Positions 16,523 through 25,111 of a stretch of DNA of 36,197 nucleotides are shown here, piece after piece. How positions within the stretch are numbered: position 1 is the stretch's first letter; each line of letters begins with the position of its first letter. The position numbers and the translations under genes are program-made. The notes beneath the pieces were generated by a model. That model did not search any database. It was not told the DNA's origin and saw only the letters and a list, made by a program, of their open reading frames with translations. The DNA comes from Candidatus Firestoneibacteriota bacterium (GTDB taxonomy: Bacteria > Oederibacteriota > D2-FULL-39-29). The stretch is taken from positions 1 to 36,197 of the forward strand of contig JAPLKO010000049.1 in assembly GCA_026388015.1 (NCBI GenBank), read 5' to 3'.

Positions 16523-17692
16523 TTAAAGTGTTTTTACAAACCCGCTTATTCTTTTTACGGCTTCCTTAATATTTTCTGTTGAGTTGGCAAAGCAGAATCT
16601 TACAAAACCTTCCCCGCTCTCGCCGAAGGACGAACCGTTAACCGCGGAGACTTTTGCTTCTTTAATCATTTTCAGCACAAAATCTTCGGAGTTCATATTG
16701 ATCTTGGATATATTGGCAAAAGCATAGAAAGCGCCTTCAGGCTGGAGGCAAGATATTTTCCCGGTAGCATTCAAACCATCTGTAAGGATCTTCGCCCGTT
16801 CTCTGTAAGCGGCAACCATCTTTTCAACGCAATCCTGCGGGCCGGTAAGCGCCGCAACCGCAGCTTTCTGCGCTACGGAATTGGCGTGTGTAATCGTATA
16901 TAGAGAAACTTTTCTTATTCCGGAAGAGAGCTCTTTGTTCGCGACCGCAAATCCTATCCTCCACCCGGTCATAGCGTATGTTTTTGACAAAGTAAACTGG
17001 GTCATTGTAAGATCCCGCATACCCGGAAGAGAGCCGATAGAGAGATGTTTTCTCTTTCCAAGCATGAGTTTTTCGTAAGACTCATCGGAAAGCACAAAGA
17101 TACCTTTTTCCGAAGCTATTTTGGCAATACCTTTCATATTTTCGTCCGTCATAACACCGCCGGTCGGATTGTTAGGGCTGTTTACCACGATAACTTTTGT
17201 TTTACCGGTGATAGCGGCTTTTACATCTTCCGGCATCATATTAAAACCATTTTTTTCTTTTAGTGTCACTACCACAGGCTTGGCTTCCAGGATAGCAAGA
17301 ACTCCAAGATATGCGGGCCAGACAGGATCAGTTACAATTACTTCATCTCCGGGATTTACCACCGTCTGCAGCGCCGAAAAGATCGCGCCTATGCCGCCCT
17401 GAGTCACGGTGATTTCTGTTTCAGGATCAAAATCCAGACCATTCTCCGCTTTAAATTTTGCCGCCGCCGCCTTTCTTAAATCCATAATTCCCGGACCCGC
17501 GGTATAATGCGAAAAACCGTCTCTTATGGCTTTAATAGCCGCTTCTTTAATGTGTTCGGGTACATCAAAATCAGGTTCGCCGAGATCCATCCTTACAACA
17601 TCTTTCATCTGCATTACCATGTCGGAAATTTTCCTGATACCTGACATCGGCGCGTTCATTACGTTCATATTGAGTTTTGCATTGCTGTCCAT
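16523..17692 (-). CDS. Class I/II pyridoxal phosphate aminotransferase (aspartate aminotransferase family)
   Basis: The 389-residue product has the fold type I aminotransferase signatures: NSPNNPTGGVM (171-181), D203 and Y206 in LSDESYEKLM, the PLP Lys237 in TLSKTYAMTGWRIGF, and the C-terminal Arg in GFVRFCFAN. It resembles AspC-type enzymes of the Ib subgroup, which transfer amino groups between aspartate or another amino acid and 2-oxoglutarate. The precise substrate is not readable. GGAGG before ATG 17692 supports the start. It is the last gene of the nrdR-pilB-pilT-pilC-polyprenyl synthase run, 24 bases after the preceding gene. Confidence 0.92.
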   Translation of the reverse strand: MDSNAKLNMNVMNAPMSGIRKISDMVMQMKDVVRMDLGEPDFDVPEHIKEAAIKAIRDGFSHYTAGPGIMDLRKAAAAKFKAENGLDFDPETEITVTQGGIGAIFSALQTVVNPGDEVIVTDPVWPAYLGVLAILEAKPVVVTLKEKNGFNMMPEDVKAAITGKTKVIVVNSPNNPTGGVMTDENMKGIAKIASEKGIFVLSDESYEKLMLGKRKHLSIGSLPGMRDLTMTQFTLSKTYAMTGWRIGFAVANKELSSGIRKVSLYTITHANSVAQKAAVAALTGPQDCVEKMVAAYRERAKILTDGLNATGKISCLQPEGAFYAFANISKINMNSEDFVLKMIKEAKVSAVNGSSFGESGEGFVRFCFANSTENIKEAVKRISGFVKTL

Positions 17693-17716
17693 TTTTCCTC
17701 CAAATATTATTTTGAT

Positions 17717-18718
17717 TTAACACTCTCTTTTTATTGCAAATTCCGCCATATTAAACAGAGCTTTTTTAACCTCGCTTTCCGGAAGGTCACGGAGCGCAGT
17801 TTTTGCTTTTTTGACAAAATAATTAGCTTTTTTTTGCGCCCTTTCCAGGGAAGAGTACTTCAAAAGCAGCTTTAGCACATAATTGAAATCCGCTTTTTCT
17901 TTCCGGCCCTTTCTAATTTTAGAAATAATACGGTGAAGTCTCATTTTTTCCTCTTTACCGGAACTCTTAAGGAGATAAATCATCGGCAAGGTAAGCTTGC
18001 CTTCCAGTAAATCCGACATTACCGGCTTTCCCAGAATTTCTTCCTTAGAAGTATAGTCGAGAATGTCATCCGTTATTTGAAAAGCTATTCCTAAATTGTT
18101 TCCGTACACTTTCAGGGCTCTTGCTTGCTTTGTTTTTGCTCCTGCCAGCACGGCTCCGGTCTCACAGGCCGCCCTAAAGAGTACCGCCGTTTTACAAATT
18201 ATTATTCTAAAATATTCCTCTTCCGTTATGGTGGTTTTAAAAAGACCCGTCACTTCTTCAATCTCACCCTGCACCAGTTTCTCTGCCGCCTTCCCGCAGA
18301 TTGAAAGGGCGCGTTCCATAACTTTTGAGGTTTTAAGCCCCGAAAGCAATGTCATGGAAAAAACGGTTAAAAGATCTCCGGCAAGAATTGCTTTTTTATT
18401 TCCATAAAGGGAGTTAATCGTTTCTTTGCCTCTGCGTAAAGCAGAGCCCTCGATGACATCGTCATGCAGCAAAGAAGCATTATGAAGCATTTCTATGACC
18501 GAGGCAAAAGCAAGCGCCTGCTTTAAATGGCCGTCTTTCCGGTTTGTTTTAACGACTCTGTACGCCAGCATTAACAGCGAGGGACGCAGTTTTTTACCGC
18601 CGGAAAACAATTGCCGCTTTATTCCCGGAACAAATTTCTCTATGCGCTTTGCTATTAATAGAAGTTTTTCGTTTATTAAAGTGAGATCTTTCTTTATTAT
18701 TTCCGAACCCGGATTCAT
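17717..18718 (-). CDS. Polyprenyl diphosphate synthase
   Basis: The 333-residue product is a trans-isoprenyl diphosphate synthase that chains isopentenyl diphosphate units, probably for the quinone side chain or another long polyprenyl. The second aspartate-rich motif is canonical (TDDILDY, 217-221). The first reads HDDVIEGSALRRG (86-96), so its third acidic position is Glu instead of the usual Asp; Glu could still bind magnesium. GGKKLRP (40-46) fits the substrate-binding region. Length fits octaprenyl or heptaprenyl diphosphate synthases. Product chain length is not predictable here. AAGGA before ATG 18718 is a modest ribosome binding site. It follows pilC by 20 bases. Confidence 0.9.
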   Translation of the reverse strand: MNPGSEIIKKDLTLINEKLLLIAKRIEKFVPGIKRQLFSGGKKLRPSLLMLAYRVVKTNRKDGHLKQALAFASVIEMLHNASLLHDDVIEGSALRRGKETINSLYGNKKAILAGDLLTVFSMTLLSGLKTSKVMERALSICGKAAEKLVQGEIEEVTGLFKTTITEEEYFRIIICKTAVLFRAACETGAVLAGAKTKQARALKVYGNNLGIAFQITDDILDYTSKEEILGKPVMSDLLEGKLTLPMIYLLKSSGKEEKMRLHRIISKIRKGRKEKADFNYVLKLLLKYSSLERAQKKANYFVKKAKTALRDLPESEVKKALFNMAEFAIKREC

Positions 18719-18738
18719 ATACTATTTTTCCTTTTTCT

Positions 18739-19953
18739 TCAGCCTACAACTCCGCCGAGTTCGAACATGGGCAAGAACATAGCAATAACGATTCCTCCGA
18801 TTACCACACCTAAAAACACCATAATGAGAGGTTCCAGCATGGCGGTCAGACCTCCAACGGCGGTATCTACTTCTTCATCATAGTAATCGGCGCATCTTAT
18901 TAACATATCATCAATCGTTCCCGTCTCTTCCCCGACAGAAACCATCTGAATTATCATCGGAGGAAAAATACCGGATTCTTTTAAAGGTCCGGTAATATTT
19001 TCACCCTCCCGAATGGCGGCTCTGGCTTTTAGAATAGCTTCTTCTACTACAAGATTTCCTGAAGTTTTTGCGGTTACCTCAAGAGCCTCAAGAATAGGAA
19101 CACCGGATTTTATCAGCGTCCCCAGGGTGCGGGAAAATTTTGCAACAGCTACTTTTCTTACCAAAATACCAAACATCGGAGCCTTTAACTGTAATCTGTG
19201 CCAGGTAAGCATACCGGCCCTTGTCTTCAAATATTTTCTCAAAAAATAAATTCCGCCGGCGATAACGGCAAGCTCAATGAATATCTGCGGCGGTTGAAAG
19301 AACTTCTGCAGAAAGTTAGAGATTGAGATAACCACTTTAGTGGGCGCCGGAAGCTCCTTACCAAAGCTGCCAAAGACAGATTGAAAGGTCGGAATAACCG
19401 CAACCATTAGAAATAAAGTAACGCCGATAGCGACACCAAGAACCAGGATGGGATATGTCATGGCTGATTTTACTTTTCTCTTTAAGGCATCGGCTTTTTC
19501 CAAATAGGTTGAAAGTCTCTGGAGTATTCCATCCAGTATACCTCCGGTCTCTCCCGCCTTTACCATATTAATAAAGAGAGTCGAGAAAATATCCGGATGC
19601 CTGCCCAGAGAATCGGAAAGCGTCTGGCCTTGCCCGATATCATCCCTGATTTTGCCTATGCTCTCTTTCAGCTTTCTGCTTTCGACCTGATCATAGATTA
19701 TATTCATGGATTGTAATACCGGCACCCCGGCTTGAATCATAGTCGCAAACTGACGCGCAAACACACTAAGATCTTTTGTTGTTACTCTGCCGCCCCGGCC
19801 TGCAAGTTTTTTCTTCTTCTCAAGAACCGCAGACAGCAGGGTAAGTTTCTGAGCCTTGAGTTTGGCCGCCAACACTTTCTCGTTATCCGCTTCTGACACT
19901 CCGTTCACTTGTGCGCCGGTTGCACTCCGTGCTTTGTAATTATAAACCGCCAT
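18739..19953 (-). CDS. pilC: Type IV pilus inner-membrane platform protein PilC (GspF family)
   Basis: The 404-residue protein has the two tandem T2SSF domains of PilC/GspF (about 65-190 and 270-395) with three membrane segments (near 170-195, 220-240 and 375-395). Typical motifs include FARQFATMIQAGVPVLQSM and, in the repeat, FSRTLGTLIKSGVPILEALE, plus the signature VGEETGTIDDML. It forms the platform in the inner membrane on which the PilB and PilT ATPases act. It lies directly after pilT (8-base gap) in the same run. GspF of a type II secretion system is the alternative, but the adjacent PilT favours pili. Confidence 0.93.
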   Translation of the reverse strand: MAVYNYKARSATGAQVNGVSEADNEKVLAAKLKAQKLTLLSAVLEKKKKLAGRGGRVTTKDLSVFARQFATMIQAGVPVLQSMNIIYDQVESRKLKESIGKIRDDIGQGQTLSDSLGRHPDIFSTLFINMVKAGETGGILDGILQRLSTYLEKADALKRKVKSAMTYPILVLGVAIGVTLFLMVAVIPTFQSVFGSFGKELPAPTKVVISISNFLQKFFQPPQIFIELAVIAGGIYFLRKYLKTRAGMLTWHRLQLKAPMFGILVRKVAVAKFSRTLGTLIKSGVPILEALEVTAKTSGNLVVEEAILKARAAIREGENITGPLKESGIFPPMIIQMVSVGEETGTIDDMLIRCADYYDEEVDTAVGGLTAMLEPLIMVFLGVVIGGIVIAMFLPMFELGGVVG

Positions 19954-19961
19954 AAGTATTC

Positions 19962-21032
19962 CTACCCTCCCTTAACCATTCTCTGAAGGTCTTTCGGGTC
20001 AGTAGAAGCAAGCATGATCTTGTCGTAGGTCACTAATTGCTTCTTATAAAGGGTGTACATAGCCTGATTGAGAGTCTGCATGCCGGATTCTCCGGAGGTT
20101 TGCATGGTAGAATATATTTGATGTACTTTATCTTCACGGATTAAATTGCGAATAGCCGAATTCGGCATCATTACTTCGATGGCGGCAACCCTGCCTCCGG
20201 AAAAAGCCTTAGGAAGCAGTGTCTGTGAAAGCACCGCCTGCAGCACAAAGGAAATCTGCGTTCTAACCTGCTGCTGTTGGTGGGGAGGAAAAACATCTAT
20301 TATGCGATTAATGGACTGAACGGCGTCGGTGGTATGCAGAGTCCCAAAAACCAGATGACCCGTTTCGCTGATAGTCAGAGCCGCTTGAATAGTCTCAAGA
20401 TCTCTCATCTCGCCTATTACTATTACATCCGGATCCTGACGTAAAATATGCCTGAGCGCCGGAACAAAACCCTCTGTATCCACGCCAATTTCCCGCTGAT
20501 TAATTATACAGTTTTTATGATGATAAACGTATTCTATGGGATCTTCAACAGTAATAATATGTCCTTTCCTGTCTCCGTTTATGAAATCTATAATAGAAGC
20601 TATTGTGGTGGATTTTCCTGATCCTGTGGGTCCGGTAACCAGCACCAGACCTTTCGGTAATTTTACAATAGTTTTAGTAACTACTTCCGGCAGACCCAGC
20701 TCTGCAAACCCGGGAATTCTTGAAGGAATATTTCGCAGTACCGCAGCCACTGCGCCGCGCTGCCTGAAGACATTCATTCTGATCCGGCCTAAACCTTTTA
20801 CTCCAAACGCCAGATCAAGTTCATTTTCTCTTTCAAACATTTCTTTCTGATCATCCGTAAGCACCCCGTAGATGAGCTCCTGACAGCTCTCGGGTGAGAG
20901 CTTTTCCAAATCCATGGGTGTTATTTCTCCGTCAATTCTAAAGGTCGGGGAGGCGCCTGCAGTAAGATGCAAATCAGAAGCATTCTTTTCAAAGAGAAGT
21001 CCCAGTAAATCATTTATCGTCGCCACGCCCAT
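19962..21032 (-). CDS. pilT: Pilus retraction ATPase PilT
   Basis: The 356-residue product powers pilus disassembly and twitching. It shows a PAS-like N-terminal domain, Walker A GPTGSGKST (134-142), the Asp box, Walker B VIVIGEMRDLETI, the His box GHLVFGTLHT, and the PilT-specific AIRNLIRE motif near residue 290, which distinguishes it from PilB and GspE. Length matches PilT (about 345). It lies 9 bases after pilB. The presence of retraction motor, extension motor and platform indicates functional type IV pili, although no pilin gene is in the window. Confidence 0.96.
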   Translation of the reverse strand: MGVATINDLLGLLFEKNASDLHLTAGASPTFRIDGEITPMDLEKLSPESCQELIYGVLTDDQKEMFERENELDLAFGVKGLGRIRMNVFRQRGAVAAVLRNIPSRIPGFAELGLPEVVTKTIVKLPKGLVLVTGPTGSGKSTTIASIIDFINGDRKGHIITVEDPIEYVYHHKNCIINQREIGVDTEGFVPALRHILRQDPDVIVIGEMRDLETIQAALTISETGHLVFGTLHTTDAVQSINRIIDVFPPHQQQQVRTQISFVLQAVLSQTLLPKAFSGGRVAAIEVMMPNSAIRNLIREDKVHQIYSTMQTSGESGMQTLNQAMYTLYKKQLVTYDKIMLASTDPKDLQRMVKGG

Positions 21033-21041
21033 CGAAACCCC

Positions 21042-22754
21042 CTAATCGGCTGAAGTTGTCCTTAATAATTCTTCTATACTGGTAACACCGGATCTAACTT
21101 TTCTTATCCCCGCTTCTCTCAGCGTTATTAGTCCCGTCTCTATCGCCATTTTCTTAATATCCGTACCTGAAGCTCTTTTTAAGACAAGTTTTCTTATTTC
21201 ATCATTCATTACCATAACTTCATAAATGGCCGCTCTTCCCTTGTACCCGGTATTAGCGCAATTAGTACAACCCAAACCGCGATAGAAGACCACCTTTTCA
21301 CCTTCAACGGGTTTAAGATTCAAATCTTCCAGTACTTCCGGGGAAACATCGTAAGCTTCCTTGCACTTAGGGCATATTTTTCTTACCAGACGCTGCGCAA
21401 TAACCATGATGACCGAAGAAGTAATAAGAAAAGGCTCTACCCCCATATTATTAAGACGGGTCATCGCCTGGGGAGCATCATTAGTATGAAGAGTTGATAA
21501 AACCAGGTGCCCGGTAAGCGCCGCATTAATAGCGATAAGCGCTGTTTCAGTATCCCGGATTTCACCGACCAGGATAATATCCGGATCCTGACGCAGGAAA
21601 GAGCGGAGGCCGCTTGCAAAATTGAGTCCTGCCTTATTGTTTACCATGACCTGATTAACACCCTGGGTAACAAATTCAATAGGATCTTCGATGGTCAAGA
21701 TATTTACATCAGGATAATTTAAGAGCGCCAGAGTGGAAAAGAGCGTTACAGATTTACCTGAACCGGTAGGCCCGGTTACCAGAATCATACCGTAAGGCGC
21801 ATCTACATTCTTTTTATAAAGCTGTAAAATATCAGGCTCAAATCCAAGCTGGGCAAGGTCCAATTGCAGGTTAGTCGTATCGAGAACACGGATAACAACC
21901 TTTTCTCCAAAGGCGGTTGGAAGCACGGAAATTCGCATATCTATCTCTTTTCCGATAACCTTTACTTTGCAACGTCCATCCTGGGGCTTTCTTCTTTCTG
22001 CGATATCCAGCTCGGATATAATCTTAATGCGCGAAACAAGCGCGGCATAAATCTTCCTCGGCGGCGCAGGTCTTTCGTGAAGGACGCCGTCGATACGGTA
22101 ACGCATTCTGGTTGTTTTTTCATAAATTTCGAGATGGATGTCAGAGGCTTTTTCTTCGATGGCTCTGGTCAGCAGGGCATTTACAAGTTTGACTATAGGC
22201 GCATCTTCCGAAGCTGCGGCAAGTTTGGCGGCATCGACTTCATCTTCTGATTCTACGACCTCAATATCGGAAACTTTTTCGAGGTCTTTCATAACTTCTT
22301 CCATATCCGCTGTGGTGCTGCTAAATATCTTCTGTATTGTCGCTTTGATTTCACTTTCACTTGCCAGCACCGGGGTCACTTCAAAACCGGTCATCAGACG
22401 AATATCATCAATTGCCGAAACATTCAAAGGGTCGGACATTGCGACTGTAAGATTATTTTCTTTCTTGGCAATGGCTACGAGGATTTGCCGCTGACAGACA
22501 TTTTCGGGAATAAGCTTCACTACATTTGGATCAATTTCCCCCTGCTCGCTAAGAATTACGGTAGGTATTCCCATCTGAGTACCCATGAAAGCCATAAGAA
22601 CTTCGTCGGAAATATAGCCCAGTTTTATAATTGCCTGTTCCAATCGGATATTCTGGGCTTTGGCTTCTTTGAGCGCTTCTTGCAGTTGGGCATCAGTAAT
22701 TATTCCCTCGTCAACCAGCATCTGCGCTAATCTTTTCTTCATTGAAACGGCCAT
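21042..22754 (-). CDS. pilB: Pilus extension ATPase PilB (GspE family)
   Basis: The 570-residue protein contains an MshEN-type N-terminal domain (about 5-145) and the hexameric ATPase core. Walker A is GPTGSGKS (328-335), the Walker B motif is ILVGEIRDTETA and the His box GHLVLSTLHT. Four Cys for zinc binding occur as CPKC and CTNC (about 460-500), standard for PilB and GspE. It drives pilus polymerisation with PilC. AAGGAGG lies ten bases before ATG 22754; the ATG at codon 5 is an alternative start. The gene begins 15 bases after nrdR and should share its promoter. Confidence 0.95.
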   Translation of the reverse strand: MAVSMKKRLAQMLVDEGIITDAQLQEALKEAKAQNIRLEQAIIKLGYISDEVLMAFMGTQMGIPTVILSEQGEIDPNVVKLIPENVCQRQILVAIAKKENNLTVAMSDPLNVSAIDDIRLMTGFEVTPVLASESEIKATIQKIFSSTTADMEEVMKDLEKVSDIEVVESEDEVDAAKLAAASEDAPIVKLVNALLTRAIEEKASDIHLEIYEKTTRMRYRIDGVLHERPAPPRKIYAALVSRIKIISELDIAERRKPQDGRCKVKVIGKEIDMRISVLPTAFGEKVVIRVLDTTNLQLDLAQLGFEPDILQLYKKNVDAPYGMILVTGPTGSGKSVTLFSTLALLNYPDVNILTIEDPIEFVTQGVNQVMVNNKAGLNFASGLRSFLRQDPDIILVGEIRDTETALIAINAALTGHLVLSTLHTNDAPQAMTRLNNMGVEPFLITSSVIMVIAQRLVRKICPKCKEAYDVSPEVLEDLNLKPVEGEKVVFYRGLGCTNCANTGYKGRAAIYEVMVMNDEIRKLVLKRASGTDIKKMAIETGLITLREAGIRKVRSGVTSIEELLRTTSAD

Positions 22755-22769
22755 TTGTCAAGTACCTCC

Positions 22770-23219
22770 TTACCCGAGCAGTTTCTTTATTTCATCAACA
22801 AATTCGCCTATATCCTTAAACTGCCTATAGACCGAAGCAAAGCGAACATAGGCAATATGATCCAGTTTTTTAAGTTGAAGCATTACCAAATCGCCAAGAT
22901 CCTTACCGCTTATTTCTTTATCCATCCTGTTATGCACTTCTTTTTCTATATCCTGCACAATTGTTTCCATAACTGCCATGGAAACAGGTCTTTTTTCGCA
23001 GGCCTTCTTAATGCCATTAAGTATTTTGAATCTGTCGAAAGTCTCGCGTCGTCCGTCTTTTTTCACGACCACGGGCATTATTTGTTCAAGTTGCTCGTAA
23101 GTGGTAAAACGCTTTGAGCATTTGAGGCATTCACGGCGGCGTCTTACGGACTTACCATCTTTACTTTCACGGGAATCAAGGACTTTATCGTTCTTAAAAT
23201 TGCAAAAAGGACATTTCAT
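22770..23219 (-). CDS. nrdR: Transcriptional repressor NrdR
   Basis: The 149-residue protein is NrdR, the nucleotide-sensing repressor of ribonucleotide reductase genes. It has the N-terminal zinc ribbon CPFC...CLKC (residues 3-34, with RRRRECLKCSKRFTTYE) and an ATP-cone (about 46-136; VVKKDGRRETFDR). Length is typical. There is no Shine-Dalgarno before ATG 23219, and the -10 box of a strong promoter ends only seven bases upstream of it. The transcript is therefore probably leaderless. nrdR heads the pilB-pilT-pilC run; no ribonucleotide reductase is in the window, and I see no clear NrdR box at this promoter. Confidence 0.97.
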   Translation of the reverse strand: MKCPFCNFKNDKVLDSRESKDGKSVRRRRECLKCSKRFTTYEQLEQIMPVVVKKDGRRETFDRFKILNGIKKACEKRPVSMAVMETIVQDIEKEVHNRMDKEISGKDLGDLVMLQLKKLDHIAYVRFASVYRQFKDIGEFVDEIKKLLG

Positions 23220-23225
23220 ATTAAT

Positions 23226-23254
23226 ATTATATATTACTTTTGTTTAAAACTCAA
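23226..23254 (-). promoter_or_regulatory. Predicted sigma-70 promoter for nrdR and the pilus genes
   Basis: TTGAGT (23254-23249) and TATAAT (23231-23226) are exactly 17 bases apart on the minus strand. Seven bases after TATAAT comes the A of the nrdR ATG, the position where transcription would normally begin. Confidence 0.72.
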
Positions 23255-23396
23255 TATGAATAACCGCGCGAAAGCACACAGAAGACAAGCAAGAATAAAG
23301 CAGTTTGCAGGTAGTTTTCTCAAGTTTTAAACTTAACACTTCTGTTCTATTTACAGGCGAGGTCTAGACTTAGAGGCGCAAAAGCAACAGTAAATC

Positions 23397-23933
23397 TTAC
23401 TTTTTCTTTATTTTTTCAATTTTAAGCAGGGTTAAAATGTTTTTTACGGCAGCAGGCATATTTCTTTGCGTATATTCATAGGTGCGCCAGAGAGCTCTAT
23501 CATTATAGCTCAAAATATATGAAGACACCTTCGGTTTTAGCTCGGCGGCTTCCGGCGGCGGAATTTGATCCAAAGCTTGTTTCAGCCCGGAAAAAGCGGC
23601 GGCTTCCATTATATACCGCTCTTTAAACGTACTGTTAATGCTTGTGAGATTTTTATATATAGTCACACTGCCTGAATAATCCAAAAGACAAAGCAAGTGC
23701 AGTTCGTTTTCCCCTTTTGGCAACCAGGACAAAACCAGCATGTTCTCGGATAAGAGCCGGTTCCTCCGGTCTTTATGAAACGCAAGCAAATTATTATAGG
23801 CTTTTTGCTTCTCGCTCAATTCTTTTCTTACCGGACTCGGTTCCGTTTTCCTTTCTTTTTCAACAGCGGCGCACCCAAAAAAGAAACCAACTGCGAGAAG
23901 TATTGTTAGTGTTTTATAGTTTTTAATATTCAT
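23397..23933 (-). CDS. Putative lipoprotein of unknown function
   Basis: The protein of about 178 residues begins MNIKNYKTLTILLAVGFFFGCAAVEK: a lipoprotein signal peptide with lipobox FFGC, so the mature form should be lipid-anchored at Cys21. The mature part (KAYNNLLAFHKDRRNRLLSE, then a hydrophobic-charged mixture and IPPPEAAELKPK) has no family signature I recognise. ATG 23933 is preferred over the in-frame ATG four codons earlier, because GAGAGG lies at the right distance before it. It stands alone between pdxA and nrdR. Confidence 0.72.
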   Translation of the reverse strand: MNIKNYKTLTILLAVGFFFGCAAVEKERKTEPSPVRKELSEKQKAYNNLLAFHKDRRNRLLSENMLVLSWLPKGENELHLLCLLDYSGSVTIYKNLTSINSTFKERYIMEAAAFSGLKQALDQIPPPEAAELKPKVSSYILSYNDRALWRTYEYTQRNMPAAVKNILTLLKIEKIKKK

Positions 23934-24048
23934 CGCACCTCTCATTATGAAAAACCACAGATTGTAAAATATATTATCTATTTACAAGCGGCAGTGTTGT
24001 TTTCTTTTTTCCTATATTTGGTTTTCTAACAATATGCACAATCAAAAG

Positions 24049-25002
24049 CTACTCTTTTGCCATCTTCGCTGCCAGCCTGGCAGCTTCTATAAAACTTTCG
24101 GGGTTGGCTTTGTTTTTTCCGGCTATGTCAAAAGCAGTGCCATGATCGGGAGAGGTGCGGATTATGGGAAGGCCCAGCGTCACATTGATGCCGCTTTCAA
24201 AGGAAGTCATTTTTAACGGAATTAAACCCTGATCGTGGTACATGCAAACTACTGCGTCATACATTCCTTTATTGGCATTGTAAAAAAGTGTATCCGGAAC
24301 TGCCGGTCCAATAATTTCTACGCCGTTTATTTTTTTTGCTTTATTTATTGCGGGAATTATTTCTCCGGCTTCTTCTTTCCCGAACATACCGCCTTCTCCT
24401 GCGTGGGGATTAAGAGCCGCAACGGCTATTACCGGTCTTTTTATTTTTATATATTTTTTAAGCCATTCCGCGGTTAGATAAATTTTTTTATAAACTTTTT
24501 CTTTCGTTATCAGCTTTGGTACACTTGCAATGGACGTGTGAATTGTAACAAGTACCACCCGGAGTTTTCCGCCGGTGAGCATCATTGCGTACTCTTTTGT
24601 GCCCGTAAGAGCGGCCAGCATTTCAGTATGCCCCGGGAATTTAATTCCCGCAGCCCGGAAGGACTCTTTTGTAATCGGAGCCGTAACAATCGCTTTTACC
24701 TGCTTTTGCTTGGCCAATAGTACGGCAAGTTCGATATAATCATAAGATACCCTGCCTGAAAGAGCGCTGACCTTTCCCTGTATTATTTTTTTACCGCCGA
24801 TGTTTCCCATATCCAGATAAAAGACATCCGGAACATTAAGTTTACATTTTCGGGCTTCTTTTCTAAGGAAATCATAGTCACAGATTACAAGAGGATCGGC
24901 AAATTTCACAATCTCTCTTAAGGATTTTAAAACTACTTCGGGCCCTATCCCCGCAGGGTCGCCCATGGTAAGGGCAAGTTTAGGCTTTTTGCTGTTTTTC
25001 AC
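24049..25002 (-). CDS. pdxA: 4-hydroxythreonine-4-phosphate dehydrogenase
   Basis: The protein of about 317 residues is PdxA, an NAD-dependent zinc enzyme of pyridoxal 5'-phosphate synthesis (DXP-dependent route). Signatures are LTMGDPAGIGPEV near the N-terminus, the metal-binding His in FPGHTEM, NPHAGEGG and MYHDQG, and the C-terminal RTSPDHGTAFDIAGK. The frame is open to 25023, but GTG 25002 has GGGGAGG at ideal spacing and gives the usual N-terminal length. PdxA2-type 4-phospho-D-threonate dehydrogenases share these motifs, so paralogous catabolic use cannot be excluded. Confidence 0.93.
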   Translation of the reverse strand: MKNSKKPKLALTMGDPAGIGPEVVLKSLREIVKFADPLVICDYDFLRKEARKCKLNVPDVFYLDMGNIGGKKIIQGKVSALSGRVSYDYIELAVLLAKQKQVKAIVTAPITKESFRAAGIKFPGHTEMLAALTGTKEYAMMLTGGKLRVVLVTIHTSIASVPKLITKEKVYKKIYLTAEWLKKYIKIKRPVIAVAALNPHAGEGGMFGKEEAGEIIPAINKAKKINGVEIIGPAVPDTLFYNANKGMYDAVVCMYHDQGLIPLKMTSFESGINVTLGLPIIRTSPDHGTAFDIAGKNKANPESFIEAARLAAKMAKE

Positions 25003-25111
25003 AATGCACCTCCCCAAAAACAATATTTAAGATCCAAATCTAAACAAAATCATAGTCCCTATATAAATAAATTCGATGCTGAGTGTTTTAGCCTTAGTTA
25101 TTACCTTTACA

